DNA of 64,000 bases, taken from NCBI GenBank assembly GCA_046328525.1, contig JAXLWK010000003.1, positions 992,001 to 1,056,000 on the forward strand. The letters run 5' to 3'. Position numbers and translations under genes: made by a program. Shown one piece after another: positions 9,016 to 18,001 of this stretch; the stretch's first letter is position 1; each line of letters starts with the position of its first letter. This DNA is from JBDHWG01 sp046328525 (lineage in GTDB: Bacteria > Chloroflexota > Anaerolineae > Epilineales > JAHCIE01). Under the pieces are notes generated by a model that did not search any database, was not told the origin of the DNA, and worked only from the letters and a program-made list of their open reading frames with translations.

Positions 9016-12000
9016 ATGTCTCGTCTGTCGCTTTACTTGCTGGGGCCATTCCAGGCTGTGTTGGAGGGGCGCCCTGTCGTCGGCTTTCGATCGGACAAGG
9101 CGCGCGCGTTGCTGGTCTACCTGGCGGTTGAAGCGGACCGCCCCCATTCCCGCGAGGCTTTGGCCGGGCTGCTCTGGCCGGACTACCCCAATGCCACGGC
9201 GCTGACGTATCTCCGCGGCGCCCTCGCCAACCTGCGCCATCTTCTCGACGCACCCGGCGCGGCCTTGCCCACCCCGCCGCCATTGTTCCTGCTCATCAGC
9301 CGCGAGACTGTCCAGTTCAATCCCGAGGCGGATGCCTGGCTCGACGTGGTCGCCCTCGCCGGGCTTCTTGACGCGCACCCCACACTCGGCGACCTGGAAC
9401 AGGCCGTCGCTCGATGCCGCGGCCCTTTTCTAGAAGGCTTTTCAACCGGCCATTCTACCGCTTTTGATGAGTGGCTGTTGTTCAAGCGCGAGCAATCCGC
9501 GCGCCAGGAACTGGCAGCGTTGCACCGTTTGACCGCTGCATACATTGCCCAGCGCCAGTTCACGCCGGCCGAGGCCTGGGCGCGCCGACAGCTGACTCTG
9601 GACCCATGGGACGAGTCTGCCCACCGTCAGCTGATGATCGCGCTGGCTCTCAACGGAAAAGGCAACGCGGCCCTGGCTCAATATGAAACGTGCCGCCGCA
9701 TGCTGGCCGAGGAGCTGGACGTTGCGCCGGCTCAAGAAACCACCGACCTGCGCGACCGAATCCGCGCCGGAACGCTCCAGGACGTGTTGTCTCAGGTGAA
9801 GGATGATGGGAGACGCAGCGCTCCGTTTGTCGTCCGCGAGCACGAGCTGGCCCAGTTGGAAGCCCACCTGGACCAGGCGCTGACCGGTGCGGGCCGCGTG
9901 GTCTTCGTCACCGGGGAAGCGGGCAGCGGCAAGACGACCCTGATGCACGAGTTTGCGCGCCGCGCCATTGCTGCCCACCGAAACGCCGTCGGCGCGGCCG
10001 GCCGCTGCCGAGCTTCCATTGGCCTTGGAGATCCCTACCTGCCCTTTCGTGAGGTTGTGCAGATGCTCACCGGGGACGTCGACGTTTTGCAGGCCGGTCG
10101 CGCGACGACGCCCGAGTACGTCCAGCGGCTGTGGGCTGTAGCGCCCACAGCCGTGCGGACGATGGTGGAAAGCGCGCCGGGGCTTATTGACCGATTTGTC
10201 GCCGGCGAAGCCCTGGCGCTCCGTGCCGAGAGCTTCGCGATGACCGAGGAGATACCAACCAGAGTGGGCGCAGACGCGACGCTGGCCGCCCGCGTGCGCA
10301 ACTATGCCGAGCGCAACAAGGGCGCAACCACTATGGAGCAATCGGCTCTCTTCGAGCAGGTCACAACCTTCCTGCGCGCCCTGGCGCGTCACCACCCGCT
10401 CATACTCCTCCTGGACGACTTGCAGTGGGCCGACAATGGCTCCATCAGCCTGCTCTTCCACCTGGGACGGTCCCTCGCCGGCAGCCACATCCTGATTGTC
10501 GGAGCCTACCGCCCAGAGGATGTCGCTCTCGGCCGCGACAGTGGGCGACATCCGCTGATGGCCGTTGTGCACGAGATGCAGCGTGACCTCGGCGAGATCG
10601 CACTGGACTTGAACCAGGCTGCGGGGCGGCCGTTCATTGACGCGCTCCTGGATAGCCAGCCGAATCGGTTGGGCGAGGCGTTTCGCGAGACCCTCTACCG
10701 CCACACGGAGGCGCACCCCTTGTTCGCCGTCGAGCTACTGGCAACCCTTCGGGAGCATGCCGGCTTGACGCGGAATGAGGCGGGGGAGTGGATCGAGGGC
10801 GAGACCCTGGACTGGAACACCTTGCCGGCGCGCGTCGAAGCGATTGTGGCCGAGCGAATCGAGCGCCTCCCGGCCGAGGTGCAGGCGCTCTTGAGCATTG
10901 CGAGCGTCGAAGGGGAGGAGTTTACGGCGGAGATCGTGGCCCAGGTGCAAGGCCTGGAAGGGCGCGAGGCTAAGGCGCTGTTGGGCTATGCGTTGAGCCG
11001 TGACTATCACCTCGTGCGCAGCCAGGGCTTGCAGCGGGTTCAGGATCGTCGCTTGTCCCGCTATCGTTTCCGCCACCATCTGTTCTGGCAGTACCTTTAC
11101 GCCAGGCTCGACGACGCGGAGCGGGCGTATCTGCACGAAGCCGTCGGGGCGACACTCGAATCACTCTACGCCGCAGCCGACGATCACGACACGAGCCGGG
11201 CGCCGCGGCTCGCGTGGCACTTCGAGCGGGCGGGGCTTATTGACAAAGCGGTACTCTACCGGCGCCGGGCCGGGGACGAAGCCATGCGGCTGGCCGCGTG
11301 CGAGGAGGCAATTGCGCACTATATGCACGCCCTGGCCCTGCTGGCGACGCAGCCGGCTTCGCCCGCGCGTACCGAGCAAGAGACGGCCTTACGGTACGCC
11401 CTGTCCAGCCCGCTTTCTATCGCGCGAGGGTGGGGCGGACCGGAGGCGAGGAGCGCGTTGGCGCGCGCCTATGAGCTGGCCTACGCCCTCGACTCCGGAA
11501 CGCATCTCGCCGCGACCCTGTTGGCCCTATCTTTCACGTATGCCGGACAGGGCGAAATCCAGAAAGCGCTTGCGGTGGGCGAGGAGCTCCTTCAGTTGGC
11601 GCACCAGGTCGAAGACCCTCTTTTTCGCGCCGCAGCTCATCAGTCCGTCGGGCTTGCGTTCGTTTTGCGCGGAGAATTTCGCACGGCCCGCGAGCATCTA
11701 GAGAAAGCGTTGCGGCTCTACGACACTCAGCCTGCCGCGTCTTTCGATTTGCTCATGGGCCTCGACGAGAAGGTTACGTGCCTGACTTGGCTGGCCTGGA
11801 CGATCTGGCCGTTGGGGTACGCGGACCAAGGGGCGAGATACAGTGAGGCGGCTATCGCGCGAGCACGCCAGCTGGGCCAGCCGGCAACGCTGGCGTTTGC
11901 GCTCGCCATTGACGGGGCCTTGTTCCACTCATTTCGACGCGAGCCAGAGGCAGCGCAGGCGCATCAGCAGGAGCTGCTGGGCCTCGCGGCGGCCAACGGG

Positions 12001-12585
12001 CTTGTCGTCTTCCAAGTGCTGGCCAGGATTACCGAGGGCCTCAGTTTGACGGAGCAGGGGCAGGTCGAGCAGGGCATCGCCCAGATCCGTCAGGGCACGG
12101 CAGCGTGGCAGGCGATGGGCACGGCCACTGGCCGGGTCATGCACCTGGAGGTCCTGGCGAGAGCCTATCGAGCGGCAGGTCAGATTGAGCAGGCACTGGG
12201 GACTGTTGACGAGGCGCTGACCCTGATTGAGCAGGTCGGGCTGCGCTTTGGCGAAGCCAAGCTGTGGCGACTCAGAGGAGAGTTGCTATGGCTGGAGGGC
12301 GCCGACCAAGCCCAGGCGGAGGCATGTTTCCAGCGTGCGATTACCGTGGCCCAGCAGCAAGGGGCGCGGCTGTGGGAATTGCGCGCCACCGTCAGCCTGG
12401 CCCGCCTGTGGCGCCGCCAGGGCCGGACGGACGAAGCCCGGGCGATACTGGCAGCAATCTATGACTGGTTCACCGAGGGCTTCGACACCCTAGACTTGAT
12501 CGAGGCGCGAGCTGTTGGAGAAGGTGTCACATGTGACGACTCATTGAGTGGCGCGATGGGCGCGATGCGGAACACGCAAAGATAG
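9016..12585 (+). CDS. SARP/BTAD-type transcriptional regulator with AAA ATPase and TPR repeats
   Basis: A large one-protein regulator of 1,189 residues. Order: an OmpR/SARP-type winged-helix DNA-binding domain (about 1-95, beginning LYLLGPFQAVLEGRPV); a bacterial transcriptional activation domain of helical repeats (about 100-245); an AAA ATPase with Walker A GEAGSGKTT near residue 297 and Walker B LILLLDDLQWAD near 460; then tetratricopeptide-like repeats to the C-terminus (about 760-1170). The ATG at 9016 follows GGGGGAG. The family is known to couple signal or ligand sensing by the ATPase/TPR part to promoter activation by binding 11-bp-spaced repeats. Two such repeat sites lie just upstream, in front of the small gene and the giant surface-protein gene, making these its likely targets. 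The signal is unknown. Confidence 0.9.
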   Translation: MSRLSLYLLGPFQAVLEGRPVVGFRSDKARALLVYLAVEADRPHSREALAGLLWPDYPNATALTYLRGALANLRHLLDAPGAALPTPPPLFLLISRETVQFNPEADAWLDVVALAGLLDAHPTLGDLEQAVARCRGPFLEGFSTGHSTAFDEWLLFKREQSARQELAALHRLTAAYIAQRQFTPAEAWARRQLTLDPWDESAHRQLMIALALNGKGNAALAQYETCRRMLAEELDVAPAQETTDLRDRIRAGTLQDVLSQVKDDGRRSAPFVVREHELAQLEAHLDQALTGAGRVVFVTGEAGSGKTTLMHEFARRAIAAHRNAVGAAGRCRASIGLGDPYLPFREVVQMLTGDVDVLQAGRATTPEYVQRLWAVAPTAVRTMVESAPGLIDRFVAGEALALRAESFAMTEEIPTRVGADATLAARVRNYAERNKGATTMEQSALFEQVTTFLRALARHHPLILLLDDLQWADNGSISLLFHLGRSLAGSHILIVGAYRPEDVALGRDSGRHPLMAVVHEMQRDLGEIALDLNQAAGRPFIDALLDSQPNRLGEAFRETLYRHTEAHPLFAVELLATLREHAGLTRNEAGEWIEGETLDWNTLPARVEAIVAERIERLPAEVQALLSIASVEGEEFTAEIVAQVQGLEGREAKALLGYALSRDYHLVRSQGLQRVQDRRLSRYRFRHHLFWQYLYARLDDAERAYLHEAVGATLESLYAAADDHDTSRAPRLAWHFERAGLIDKAVLYRRRAGDEAMRLAACEEAIAHYMHALALLATQPASPARTEQETALRYALSSPLSIARGWGGPEARSALARAYELAYALDSGTHLAATLLALSFTYAGQGEIQKALAVGEELLQLAHQVEDPLFRAAAHQSVGLAFVLRGEFRTAREHLEKALRLYDTQPAASFDLLMGLDEKVTCLTWLAWTIWPLGYADQGARYSEAAIARARQLGQPATLAFALAIDGALFHSFRREPEAAQAHQQELLGLAAANGLVVFQVLARITEGLSLTEQGQVEQGIAQIRQGTAAWQAMGTATGRVMHLEVLARAYRAAGQIEQALGTVDEALTLIEQVGLRFGEAKLWRLRGELLWLEGADQAQAEACFQRAITVAQQQGARLWELRATVSLARLWRRQGRTDEARAILAAIYDWFTEGFDTLDLIEARAVGEGVTCDDSLSGAMGAMRNTQR

Positions 12586-12670
12586 AGACGCTGTAGACTC
12601 CCCGAAGTGATCTCGGAAAGAGCCTGGATAATCACCAAGACGTGACCCGGGCCTGGTACATCATCAGCGG

Positions 12671-12862
12671 GTGCTGTCCGCGGTCCAGTCTCCAATGCTG
12701 AACGCCTTCGACTTCACCCAGACGACTAACATCGCCGGAGCGACAGCGGCTCTTCCCACCACCGGCGGCAACGACTTGCCCGAGACGGCGTGGCTTGGCC
12801 TCGTAATCGGCATCGCGCTTGTAGTGCTCGGCCTGGCTTGGCGCGCCCGAAGGCAGGCCTGA
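12671..12862 (+). CDS. Orphan LPXTG-type cell-wall sorting tail (small or remnant ORF)
   Basis: The product of 63 residues (GTG at 12671) or 55 residues (ATG at 12695) consists almost entirely of a cell-wall sorting signal: LPTTG, then a hydrophobic segment (LGLVIGIALVVLGL) and a basic tail (RARRQA). Such signals normally end long sortase-anchored proteins. No ribosome site or export signal is visible, so this is most likely the surviving 3' end of a lost surface-protein gene; a real miniprotein is less likely. It sits between the SARP regulator and the broken VWA gene, which suggests local gene decay. Confidence 0.35.
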   Translation: MLSAVQSPMLNAFDFTQTTNIAGATAALPTTGGNDLPETAWLGLVIGIALVVLGLAWRARRQA

Positions 12863-13013
12863 TCGCAGAAAACCCGGCCCCTTGCGCTTTGCGCGGAAGG
12901 GAGAAAACCTCTAGCGCCCTTCTCCCACACGGGGGAAGAGGGGCGGGGGTGAGGGTGACGAGGACCGTGGGCTTGCGGAGGGCGTTGGACGGACTCATGC
13001 GCTGGCGATGCCT
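12863..13013. repeat. Imperfect inverted repeat between convergent frames
   Basis: An imperfect hairpin of the type GCCCTTCTCCC-acac-GGGGGAAGAGGGGC lies at 12916-12944. It is followed by a G-rich stretch ending GGTGAGGGTGA. Pyrimidine/purine repeats of this kind occur in many copies in some bacterial genomes. It could act as a terminator between the + strand regulator and the - strand VWA remnant, but it has no T run. Confidence 0.35.
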
Positions 13014-13800
13014 CTAGAAGAAGGTGGCTATGTCGTTGTACACCTGCTGGATGTTCTCCGGTTTCCCTTCGTACATCCGCGCCCCGGTTGCGTCCGCGAT
13101 CTGCTTCAGGACGTCGCGGTCCGCGTCACTCCCGTACGCAATCGTGAATACTTTGATGGCGTTGCCGCCCTGCTCCGGCGGTATTTGGATCGCGGACGCG
13201 AGGGCGGGTAACTTGGTGGCTGATTGGTTATCCTGGCCGTCGGTCAGCACAACGACCGCGCGGATAGACTTCGGATTGCCCTTGTCCGTCAGCCCTTTGT
13301 AGGCGTCCAGGACAGTGTCATACAGCCGCGTCTCCCCGCCCTCGACGATGCCCGAGACGCGGCGCACGAGGTCGGCGCGCTTAGGAGCGATGGGCGACAG
13401 GGGCGACATCTCGTTCAGCTTACTGTTAAAGACGATGACTTGCAGGCGGTCGCGGTCGTCGAGCAGGTTGATGAACTGCGCCAGGCTGCTCCGCCCGGCG
13501 TTGATTTTGTCGCCGCGCATGCTTCCGGATGTGTCCACGACGACTGTCAGGTCGACCGGGCGCTTGGTCTGCTTCCACGTCGCCATGGCCGCCTGGATGA
13601 CTTCGGCGCGCGGCACTTCCAGGACGGTGTTGGGCTGGCCGGGTCCACACCGTGAGCCTGGTCGAGCGGCGCGCCAGCCCCACCGACGGGTCCGCCGGGC
13701 GGAAGCCGTACTCCAGCGCGCTGAGCTGCTGCGGGCGGTCCAGCAGGAATTTCTGGAAGTCCTCGGCCCCGGCGCGCTGCTCGGCGTCACCCACGCGGCG
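13014..13800 (-). pseudogene. Broken VWA-domain gene (5'-truncated, two frameshifts)
   Basis: The intact 3' part encodes a von Willebrand factor A domain with a complete MIDAS motif (DTSGSM) and a later TDGQDNQS segment, ending at the TAG at 13014. The 5' part continues in another frame (DAEQRAGAEDFQKFLL...LEYGFRPA), which matches the C-terminal end of a solute-binding-protein-like domain. Two single-base losses near 13640-13680, both in GC-rich runs, separate the three frames: restoring one base each would read GLAAPLDQ and DPAQPNTVLEVP. The N-terminal binding domain is absent; sequence upstream of about 13800 looks non-coding. Full-length relatives have a binding-protein domain fused to VWA. 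The frameshifts could be sequencing errors, but the missing 5' half could not. Confidence 0.7.
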
Positions 13801-13944
13801 TTCAGTCGGTTGGGATGGCATAGCCCTCTCTGCCAAGGTAAGTATGTCGCTTGCGAGTCGCGCAGCCAAACGGCTGTCAGCCGCCGGTTTCGACTCCATC
13901 CATGAGACTATACGCAACCGCTGGCGGAAAGTTGGCAGATGAGG

Positions 13945-15111
13945 TCACGCGACGGGTTGCGCGGCGAAAATCCCTTCGACGCTCCGCCGCGCGAAGCCCG
14001 GCGAGCTGGACATCCCCTTGCCCCCGATGCCCGTGACGATATGGATGCGGCCGTCAATCGTGTGCGTAAACACCGCCTTCTCGCGGTGAAGTAGGTAGTA
14101 GCCGTTCCAGATGCCCTGCATCGTCCACGTCGGGAGATTCACCATCTTCTGGGCGTAGCGCAGGATGGCGTCGTTGATGGCCGGTGTGGTGCGCTCTTCC
14201 AGCAGATTCGCGTCGGCGAACGTGCTGTACTGGTGCGAGTCGCCGATGATGACCGAGCCGTCGGCCTCCTCCTTGAGCAGCAAATGCAGGTCGTAGCGCG
14301 TGATTTCCTCGTCCACCGCCTCCTGCTGCATGGCGCTGTAGCTTGGGCACGCCTTGAAGCCGGCGTAACGCCGAACGGACATGCCGGACAGCAGACAATG
14401 CGGCAGGGTCGGGATGGGCTGCGGGATGGTGCGCATCATCTGGAGCTTGCCCACTTCCAAGCCGCTCTGCGCGAAGACCTCCGGGAACAGGGTGCGATAC
14501 TCCGCGCCGCTGCACACGATGACCCGCTCGGCGATGTACGTCGCGCCGGTCGCGGTACGCACCGCGCAGTGGTCGGCGGCGGCCTTGACGCTGGTCACGT
14601 GAATGTAGGGCGCGTATTCCACGGGCAGCGAATCGGTGAGGAGGGGGATGAAGCGGGCCAGAAGCACGCGCGGGTCGAGGCTGAGATCGTCGGGGAAGAC
14701 AAGCGCCCCGGCGCAGTACGACGGTCGGATGAAGTGGTAGCCGTAGAGCGCGTCGGCCGAGGCCAGATACGCGCAGGGATAGTCCGCACCGTAGATTTGG
14801 GCGAACTCTTGCAGCACACGGTTCTCGGTCTCGGTGGAAGCGACGTACAGGCTGCCGGTGGCGCGCACGCCGACGTCGCGCTGCGCCTGCACCTCGCGGT
14901 AGATGGCCTGCGAGTCGGCCACGATGTCCGACCACTCGCCGTAAGGCGGCGCGATGGTGCGAACGACCATGCCGAAGTTGCGCGTCGAGGCGTCATTCGG
15001 TAGGGCGTTGCGCTCGACGAGCAGGACGCGGGCGCCCGTCTGCGCCGCGAAATAGGCATGAAACGCGCCCAGGACGCCCGCGCCGATGATGATCAGGTCA
15101 TAGGAGGGCAT
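13945..15111 (-). CDS. FAD-dependent oxidoreductase of phosphonate clusters (TIGR03364-like)
   Basis: 388 residues of the DAO/glycine-oxidase fold. The N-terminus has the FAD-binding GxGxxG (IIIGAGVLGAFHA) and a conserved ER segment (LLVERNALPNDAS); the C-terminus has IVTGIGGKGMSSSPG. ATG at 15111 follows GAGGTT. It is the last gene of the phosphonate operon, 19 nt after the transporter ATPase. This subfamily is known for its neighbourhood to phnX. No phnW transaminase is present in the window, so I infer that this enzyme oxidises 2-aminoethylphosphonate, or an N-methyl form, to phosphonoacetaldehyde for PhnX. The exact substrate cannot be read from sequence. Confidence 0.8.
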   Translation of the reverse strand: MPSYDLIIIGAGVLGAFHAYFAAQTGARVLLVERNALPNDASTRNFGMVVRTIAPPYGEWSDIVADSQAIYREVQAQRDVGVRATGSLYVASTETENRVLQEFAQIYGADYPCAYLASADALYGYHFIRPSYCAGALVFPDDLSLDPRVLLARFIPLLTDSLPVEYAPYIHVTSVKAAADHCAVRTATGATYIAERVIVCSGAEYRTLFPEVFAQSGLEVGKLQMMRTIPQPIPTLPHCLLSGMSVRRYAGFKACPSYSAMQQEAVDEEITRYDLHLLLKEEADGSVIIGDSHQYSTFADANLLEERTTPAINDAILRYAQKMVNLPTWTMQGIWNGYYLLHREKAVFTHTIDGRIHIVTGIGGKGMSSSPGFARRSVEGIFAAQPVA

Positions 15112-15130
15112 GATAACCTCTTTGAGGTGG

Positions 15131-16213
15131 CTACGCGGCGGGTGGGTGGTCGGTCGCGCCGATGGTAAAGCACGCTTCGGGCGGAAAGCTCAGCGACACC
15201 TGGTCGCCGACCTTGGGCAACTGGAGCTGCGGACTGTTGAACTCGTCGAGGTGGACGGACACGCCGCCCAGGCCGACCTCGATGCGGACGATGGAGCCGA
15301 GGAACGCGACGTGCTCGACGCTCCCGCGCAGCAGGTTGGAGTTGCCGTTCATCTGTCCCAGGGACAGACTCTCGGGGCGCAGCCCGACCCACACCGTGCT
15401 GCCCGCCGGCGATTGGAGCGGCTTCGTCGCCAGGCTGATTTCCTGCCCGGCGATGGCGACGCGGCCGCGCTCCGCCTCGCGCACCTCGGCCGGCACGTAG
15501 TTCAACGTGCCGATGAAAGAGGCGACGAACTTCGTGCGCGGGAAGTTATAGATCTCGAACGGCTCGCCGATCTGCTCGATGTGGCCCTCGGACATGACAA
15601 CGATGCGGTCGGAGAGGGACAACGCCTCTTCCTGGTCGTGGGTCACGTAGACGGTGGTGATGCCGAGCTGACGTTGGATGCTGCGGATCTCGTTGCGCAG
15701 CTCAATGCGGATTTTTGCGTCCAGCGCCGACAGTGGCTCGTCCAGGAGCAGCACGGTCGGCTGAATGGCGAGAGCGCGCGCCAGGGCGACGCGCTGCTGC
15801 TGTCCGCCGGACAGCTGCGCGGGGTAGCGCGGCCCATACGCCTCCATCTTGATGAGCGCCAGCATCTCGGCGACGCGCTGGCTGATCTCGTCTTTGGGGC
15901 GGCGCGCGATGTTCAGCCCAAAAGCGATGTTCTCGGCGACGGTCATGTTGGGGAACAGGGCGTAGGACTGGAAGACCATGCCGACGCGCCGCCGATTCGG
16001 GGGCGTGTCGGTGATGATGACATTGTTGAGGCGAATGATGCCCGATGTCGGCGTCTCGAAGCCGGCGATTATGCGCAGCGTCGTCGTCTTGCCGCAGCCA
16101 CTTGGCCCCAGGAACGAGACAAACTCACCCTGCCGCACCTCCAGGTTGAACCCTTCGACGGCGACATGGCTACCATACGTCTTGCCTACATCAACAAGCT
16201 CGAGATATGCCAT
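15131..16213 (-). CDS. ABC transporter ATP-binding protein (phosphonate operon)
   Basis: 360 residues, cytoplasmic. Walker A GPSGCGKTTT, signature LSGGQQQRVALARAL, Walker B VLLLDEPLSALD and H-loop YVTHDQEEAL are all intact, followed by a C-terminal TOBE-type domain (about 280-360). This is the polyamine/iron/2-aminoethylphosphonate (PotA/FbpC/PhnT) subfamily. The ATG at 16213 was chosen because it gives the usual N-terminus and leaves 11 nt after the permease stop; an upstream extension in frame overlaps the permease. With two permeases and a binding protein encoded upstream it completes an importer, probably for an aminophosphonate. Confidence 0.9.
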   Translation of the reverse strand: MAYLELVDVGKTYGSHVAVEGFNLEVRQGEFVSFLGPSGCGKTTTLRIIAGFETPTSGIIRLNNVIITDTPPNRRRVGMVFQSYALFPNMTVAENIAFGLNIARRPKDEISQRVAEMLALIKMEAYGPRYPAQLSGGQQQRVALARALAIQPTVLLLDEPLSALDAKIRIELRNEIRSIQRQLGITTVYVTHDQEEALSLSDRIVVMSEGHIEQIGEPFEIYNFPRTKFVASFIGTLNYVPAEVREAERGRVAIAGQEISLATKPLQSPAGSTVWVGLRPESLSLGQMNGNSNLLRGSVEHVAFLGSIVRIEVGLGGVSVHLDEFNSPQLQLPKVGDQVSLSFPPEACFTIGATDHPPAA

Positions 16214-16224
16214 AACGTCTGTCC

Positions 16225-17019
16225 TTAGCGAGCGCCGGCCAGCTGCGCCTCGCCGCGTGAGCTGCGCCCGAAATACTGAATCAGGCCCACCGCGAGCCAC
16301 GTCATCAGCAGGCTCATGATGGCGAGCGCCGCCGGCTCGTAAGCGCGCGTCTGCCCGAGCAGCGCCATGTACGGCCCAAACGCGGGGCGCACCAGGAACA
16401 CAGCGATGGTCAGCTCACCGATCACGGTCGTGAACGTGAGGAATGCGCCGCTCAGGATCGAGCCGCGCAAATTGGGCAGAATGACGCGCCAGAAGATCGT
16501 CGGCCAGCCCGCGCCCAGGCTCTGCGCCGCCTCAGTCAGCGTGCGCACGTCTATTGAGCGCAGGCCGATGTCCACGGCGCGGTACATATAGGGCAGCGTA
16601 ATGGCGACATAGGCGCACAGCAGCAGCACGTCCGACCCCAGCTCGGTGGCCGTCAGCGGCAGTGGCGGGCGGCTGTAGAACCGCACCAGGCCGAAGACCA
16701 GCACGATAGCCGGGACGACGAACGGCAAGAGCGTGATAAACTCGACGTAGGGTCGCGCCTGGGGAACGCGGAGACGGACCCAGTAGGCGGCCGGAACGAC
16801 GACGAGGATGCTGCCGATGATCGTCAGGGCGGCCATGACGAGCGAGTAGCCGAAGCGCGGCAGGAAGCGCGGATCAGTGAGAACGCGCTCGTAGGCCGCA
16901 AACGTGAGCTGATCGCGCACCGCACGCAGCGAGAAGTCGAACGTTCCCCACAGCGGCACGACGAAGAACAGGACGCCGAGGAGAACGAGCAGCCACACCC
17001 ACACCGAATGGCCCTTCAT
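16225..17019 (-). CDS. ABC transporter permease 2 (phosphonate operon)
   Basis: 264 residues with six predicted membrane helices and the permease EAA loop (EAAQSLGAGWPTIFWRVILP). The ATG at 17019 overlaps the stop of permease 1 as ATGA, which indicates translational coupling. An in-frame extension further upstream is a shadow of permease 1. It belongs to the PotC/FbpB-like type and should pair with permease 1 in the membrane. Confidence 0.9.
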   Translation of the reverse strand: MKGHSVWVWLLVLLGVLFFVVPLWGTFDFSLRAVRDQLTFAAYERVLTDPRFLPRFGYSLVMAALTIIGSILVVVPAAYWVRLRVPQARPYVEFITLLPFVVPAIVLVFGLVRFYSRPPLPLTATELGSDVLLLCAYVAITLPYMYRAVDIGLRSIDVRTLTEAAQSLGAGWPTIFWRVILPNLRGSILSGAFLTFTTVIGELTIAVFLVRPAFGPYMALLGQTRAYEPAALAIMSLLMTWLAVGLIQYFGRSSRGEAQLAGAR

Positions 17020-17918
17020 TTCAGCCACCTTTCCGTCCGCCGCTGGAGCAGGGTGTAGACGCCGATGCACAGGGCCATGATGAAGATCATGCCGGCGGCG
17101 ACGGCGTAGCCGAGACCCGGGTTTTGGAGCACGTCGCCGCGAATCTGCCGCCCGATGAGGATGGTCGCCAGGCCAAAGGTGCCGCCGGTCAAGGCAAACG
17201 CCGTGGCATACGCGCCGAACGCGTTGCCGAACAGCAGGATCATCGTGCCCAGCAGCGACGGCAGCAAGATGGGGAAGCCGACGTGACGCCAATACTGCCA
17301 CGGCGTCGCGCCCAGGCTCGCCGCCGCCTCCTCCCACTCCCGCCGCAGGCCCTGGATGCCGGGCGTGATAATGAGCACCATCAGGGGGAGCTGGAAGTAC
17401 ATGTAGGTCAGGCTGATGCCCAGAAAGCTGTAGAGATTGAAGCCATAGCCATACAGGTCAATGCCCAGGGTGTTCTTGAGGACGCCCGTCAAAAACCCCG
17501 TGCGCCCCAGGGTGGCAATGAACGCAAACGCGAGCGGGACGCCGGCGAAGTTGGCGGCCACGCCAGAGAATGTCAGGAACCCGGTGCGGACGTGGTGGGG
17601 CGTCTTGAGGCGGGTAATGGCAAACGCAATCAGGAAGCCGAACACCCCGCCGACCAGCGACGTGACGACGCTAATCTGGATGCTCAGCCAGTAGGCGTCG
17701 AGGATGGCCGGCTGGAACAGCCCGGCGACGTTTTCGAGCGTGAACTGCCCCTGCTTGTCTTGCAGACTGCCCCACAACAGGTAAGCCGTGGGGAGAAGGA
17801 GAAAGGCCGCCGAAAACACAAAAAAGGGCGCGAGGCCCAGCCAGTCCCAGAGCGCTTTTGTCTCCGCCACGGCCCGCGGCCGGGCCGGTCGGGCCTGCGC
17901 CAAGGCGTCGGTCGCCAT
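17016..17918 (-). CDS. ABC transporter permease 1 (phosphonate operon)
   Basis: 300 residues with a cytoplasmic N-terminal stretch, about six membrane helices and an EAA loop (EAAASLGATPWQYWRHVGFP). It is PotB/2-aminoethylphosphonate permease-like. It follows the binding-protein gene by 83 nt, a gap filled by a strong hairpin (17941-17976), and overlaps permease 2 by four bases. Confidence 0.9.
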   Translation of the reverse strand: MATDALAQARPARPRAVAETKALWDWLGLAPFFVFSAAFLLLPTAYLLWGSLQDKQGQFTLENVAGLFQPAILDAYWLSIQISVVTSLVGGVFGFLIAFAITRLKTPHHVRTGFLTFSGVAANFAGVPLAFAFIATLGRTGFLTGVLKNTLGIDLYGYGFNLYSFLGISLTYMYFQLPLMVLIITPGIQGLRREWEEAAASLGATPWQYWRHVGFPILLPSLLGTMILLFGNAFGAYATAFALTGGTFGLATILIGRQIRGDVLQNPGLGYAVAAGMIFIMALCIGVYTLLQRRTERWLK

Positions 17919-17940
17919 GCTCTATCGCTTTCTAGGGTCG

Positions 17941-17976
17941 CTCCCCTGGCCCAACCACGCGGTTGAGCCAGGGGAG
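17941..17976 (-). repeat. Intercistronic hairpin after the phosphonate binding-protein gene
   Basis: The stem CTCCCCTGGCCCAACC pairs with GGTTGAGCCAGGGGAG with one mismatch around a 4-nt loop. It stands between the binding-protein stop and permease 1. Hairpins in this position are known to stabilise upstream mRNA or attenuate read-through, so that binding protein is made in excess over permeases. There is no T run, so it is unlikely to be a full terminator. Confidence 0.6.
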
Positions 17977-18001
17977 ACGCCTGCTGCTTGTCCGGACGAC
18001 T

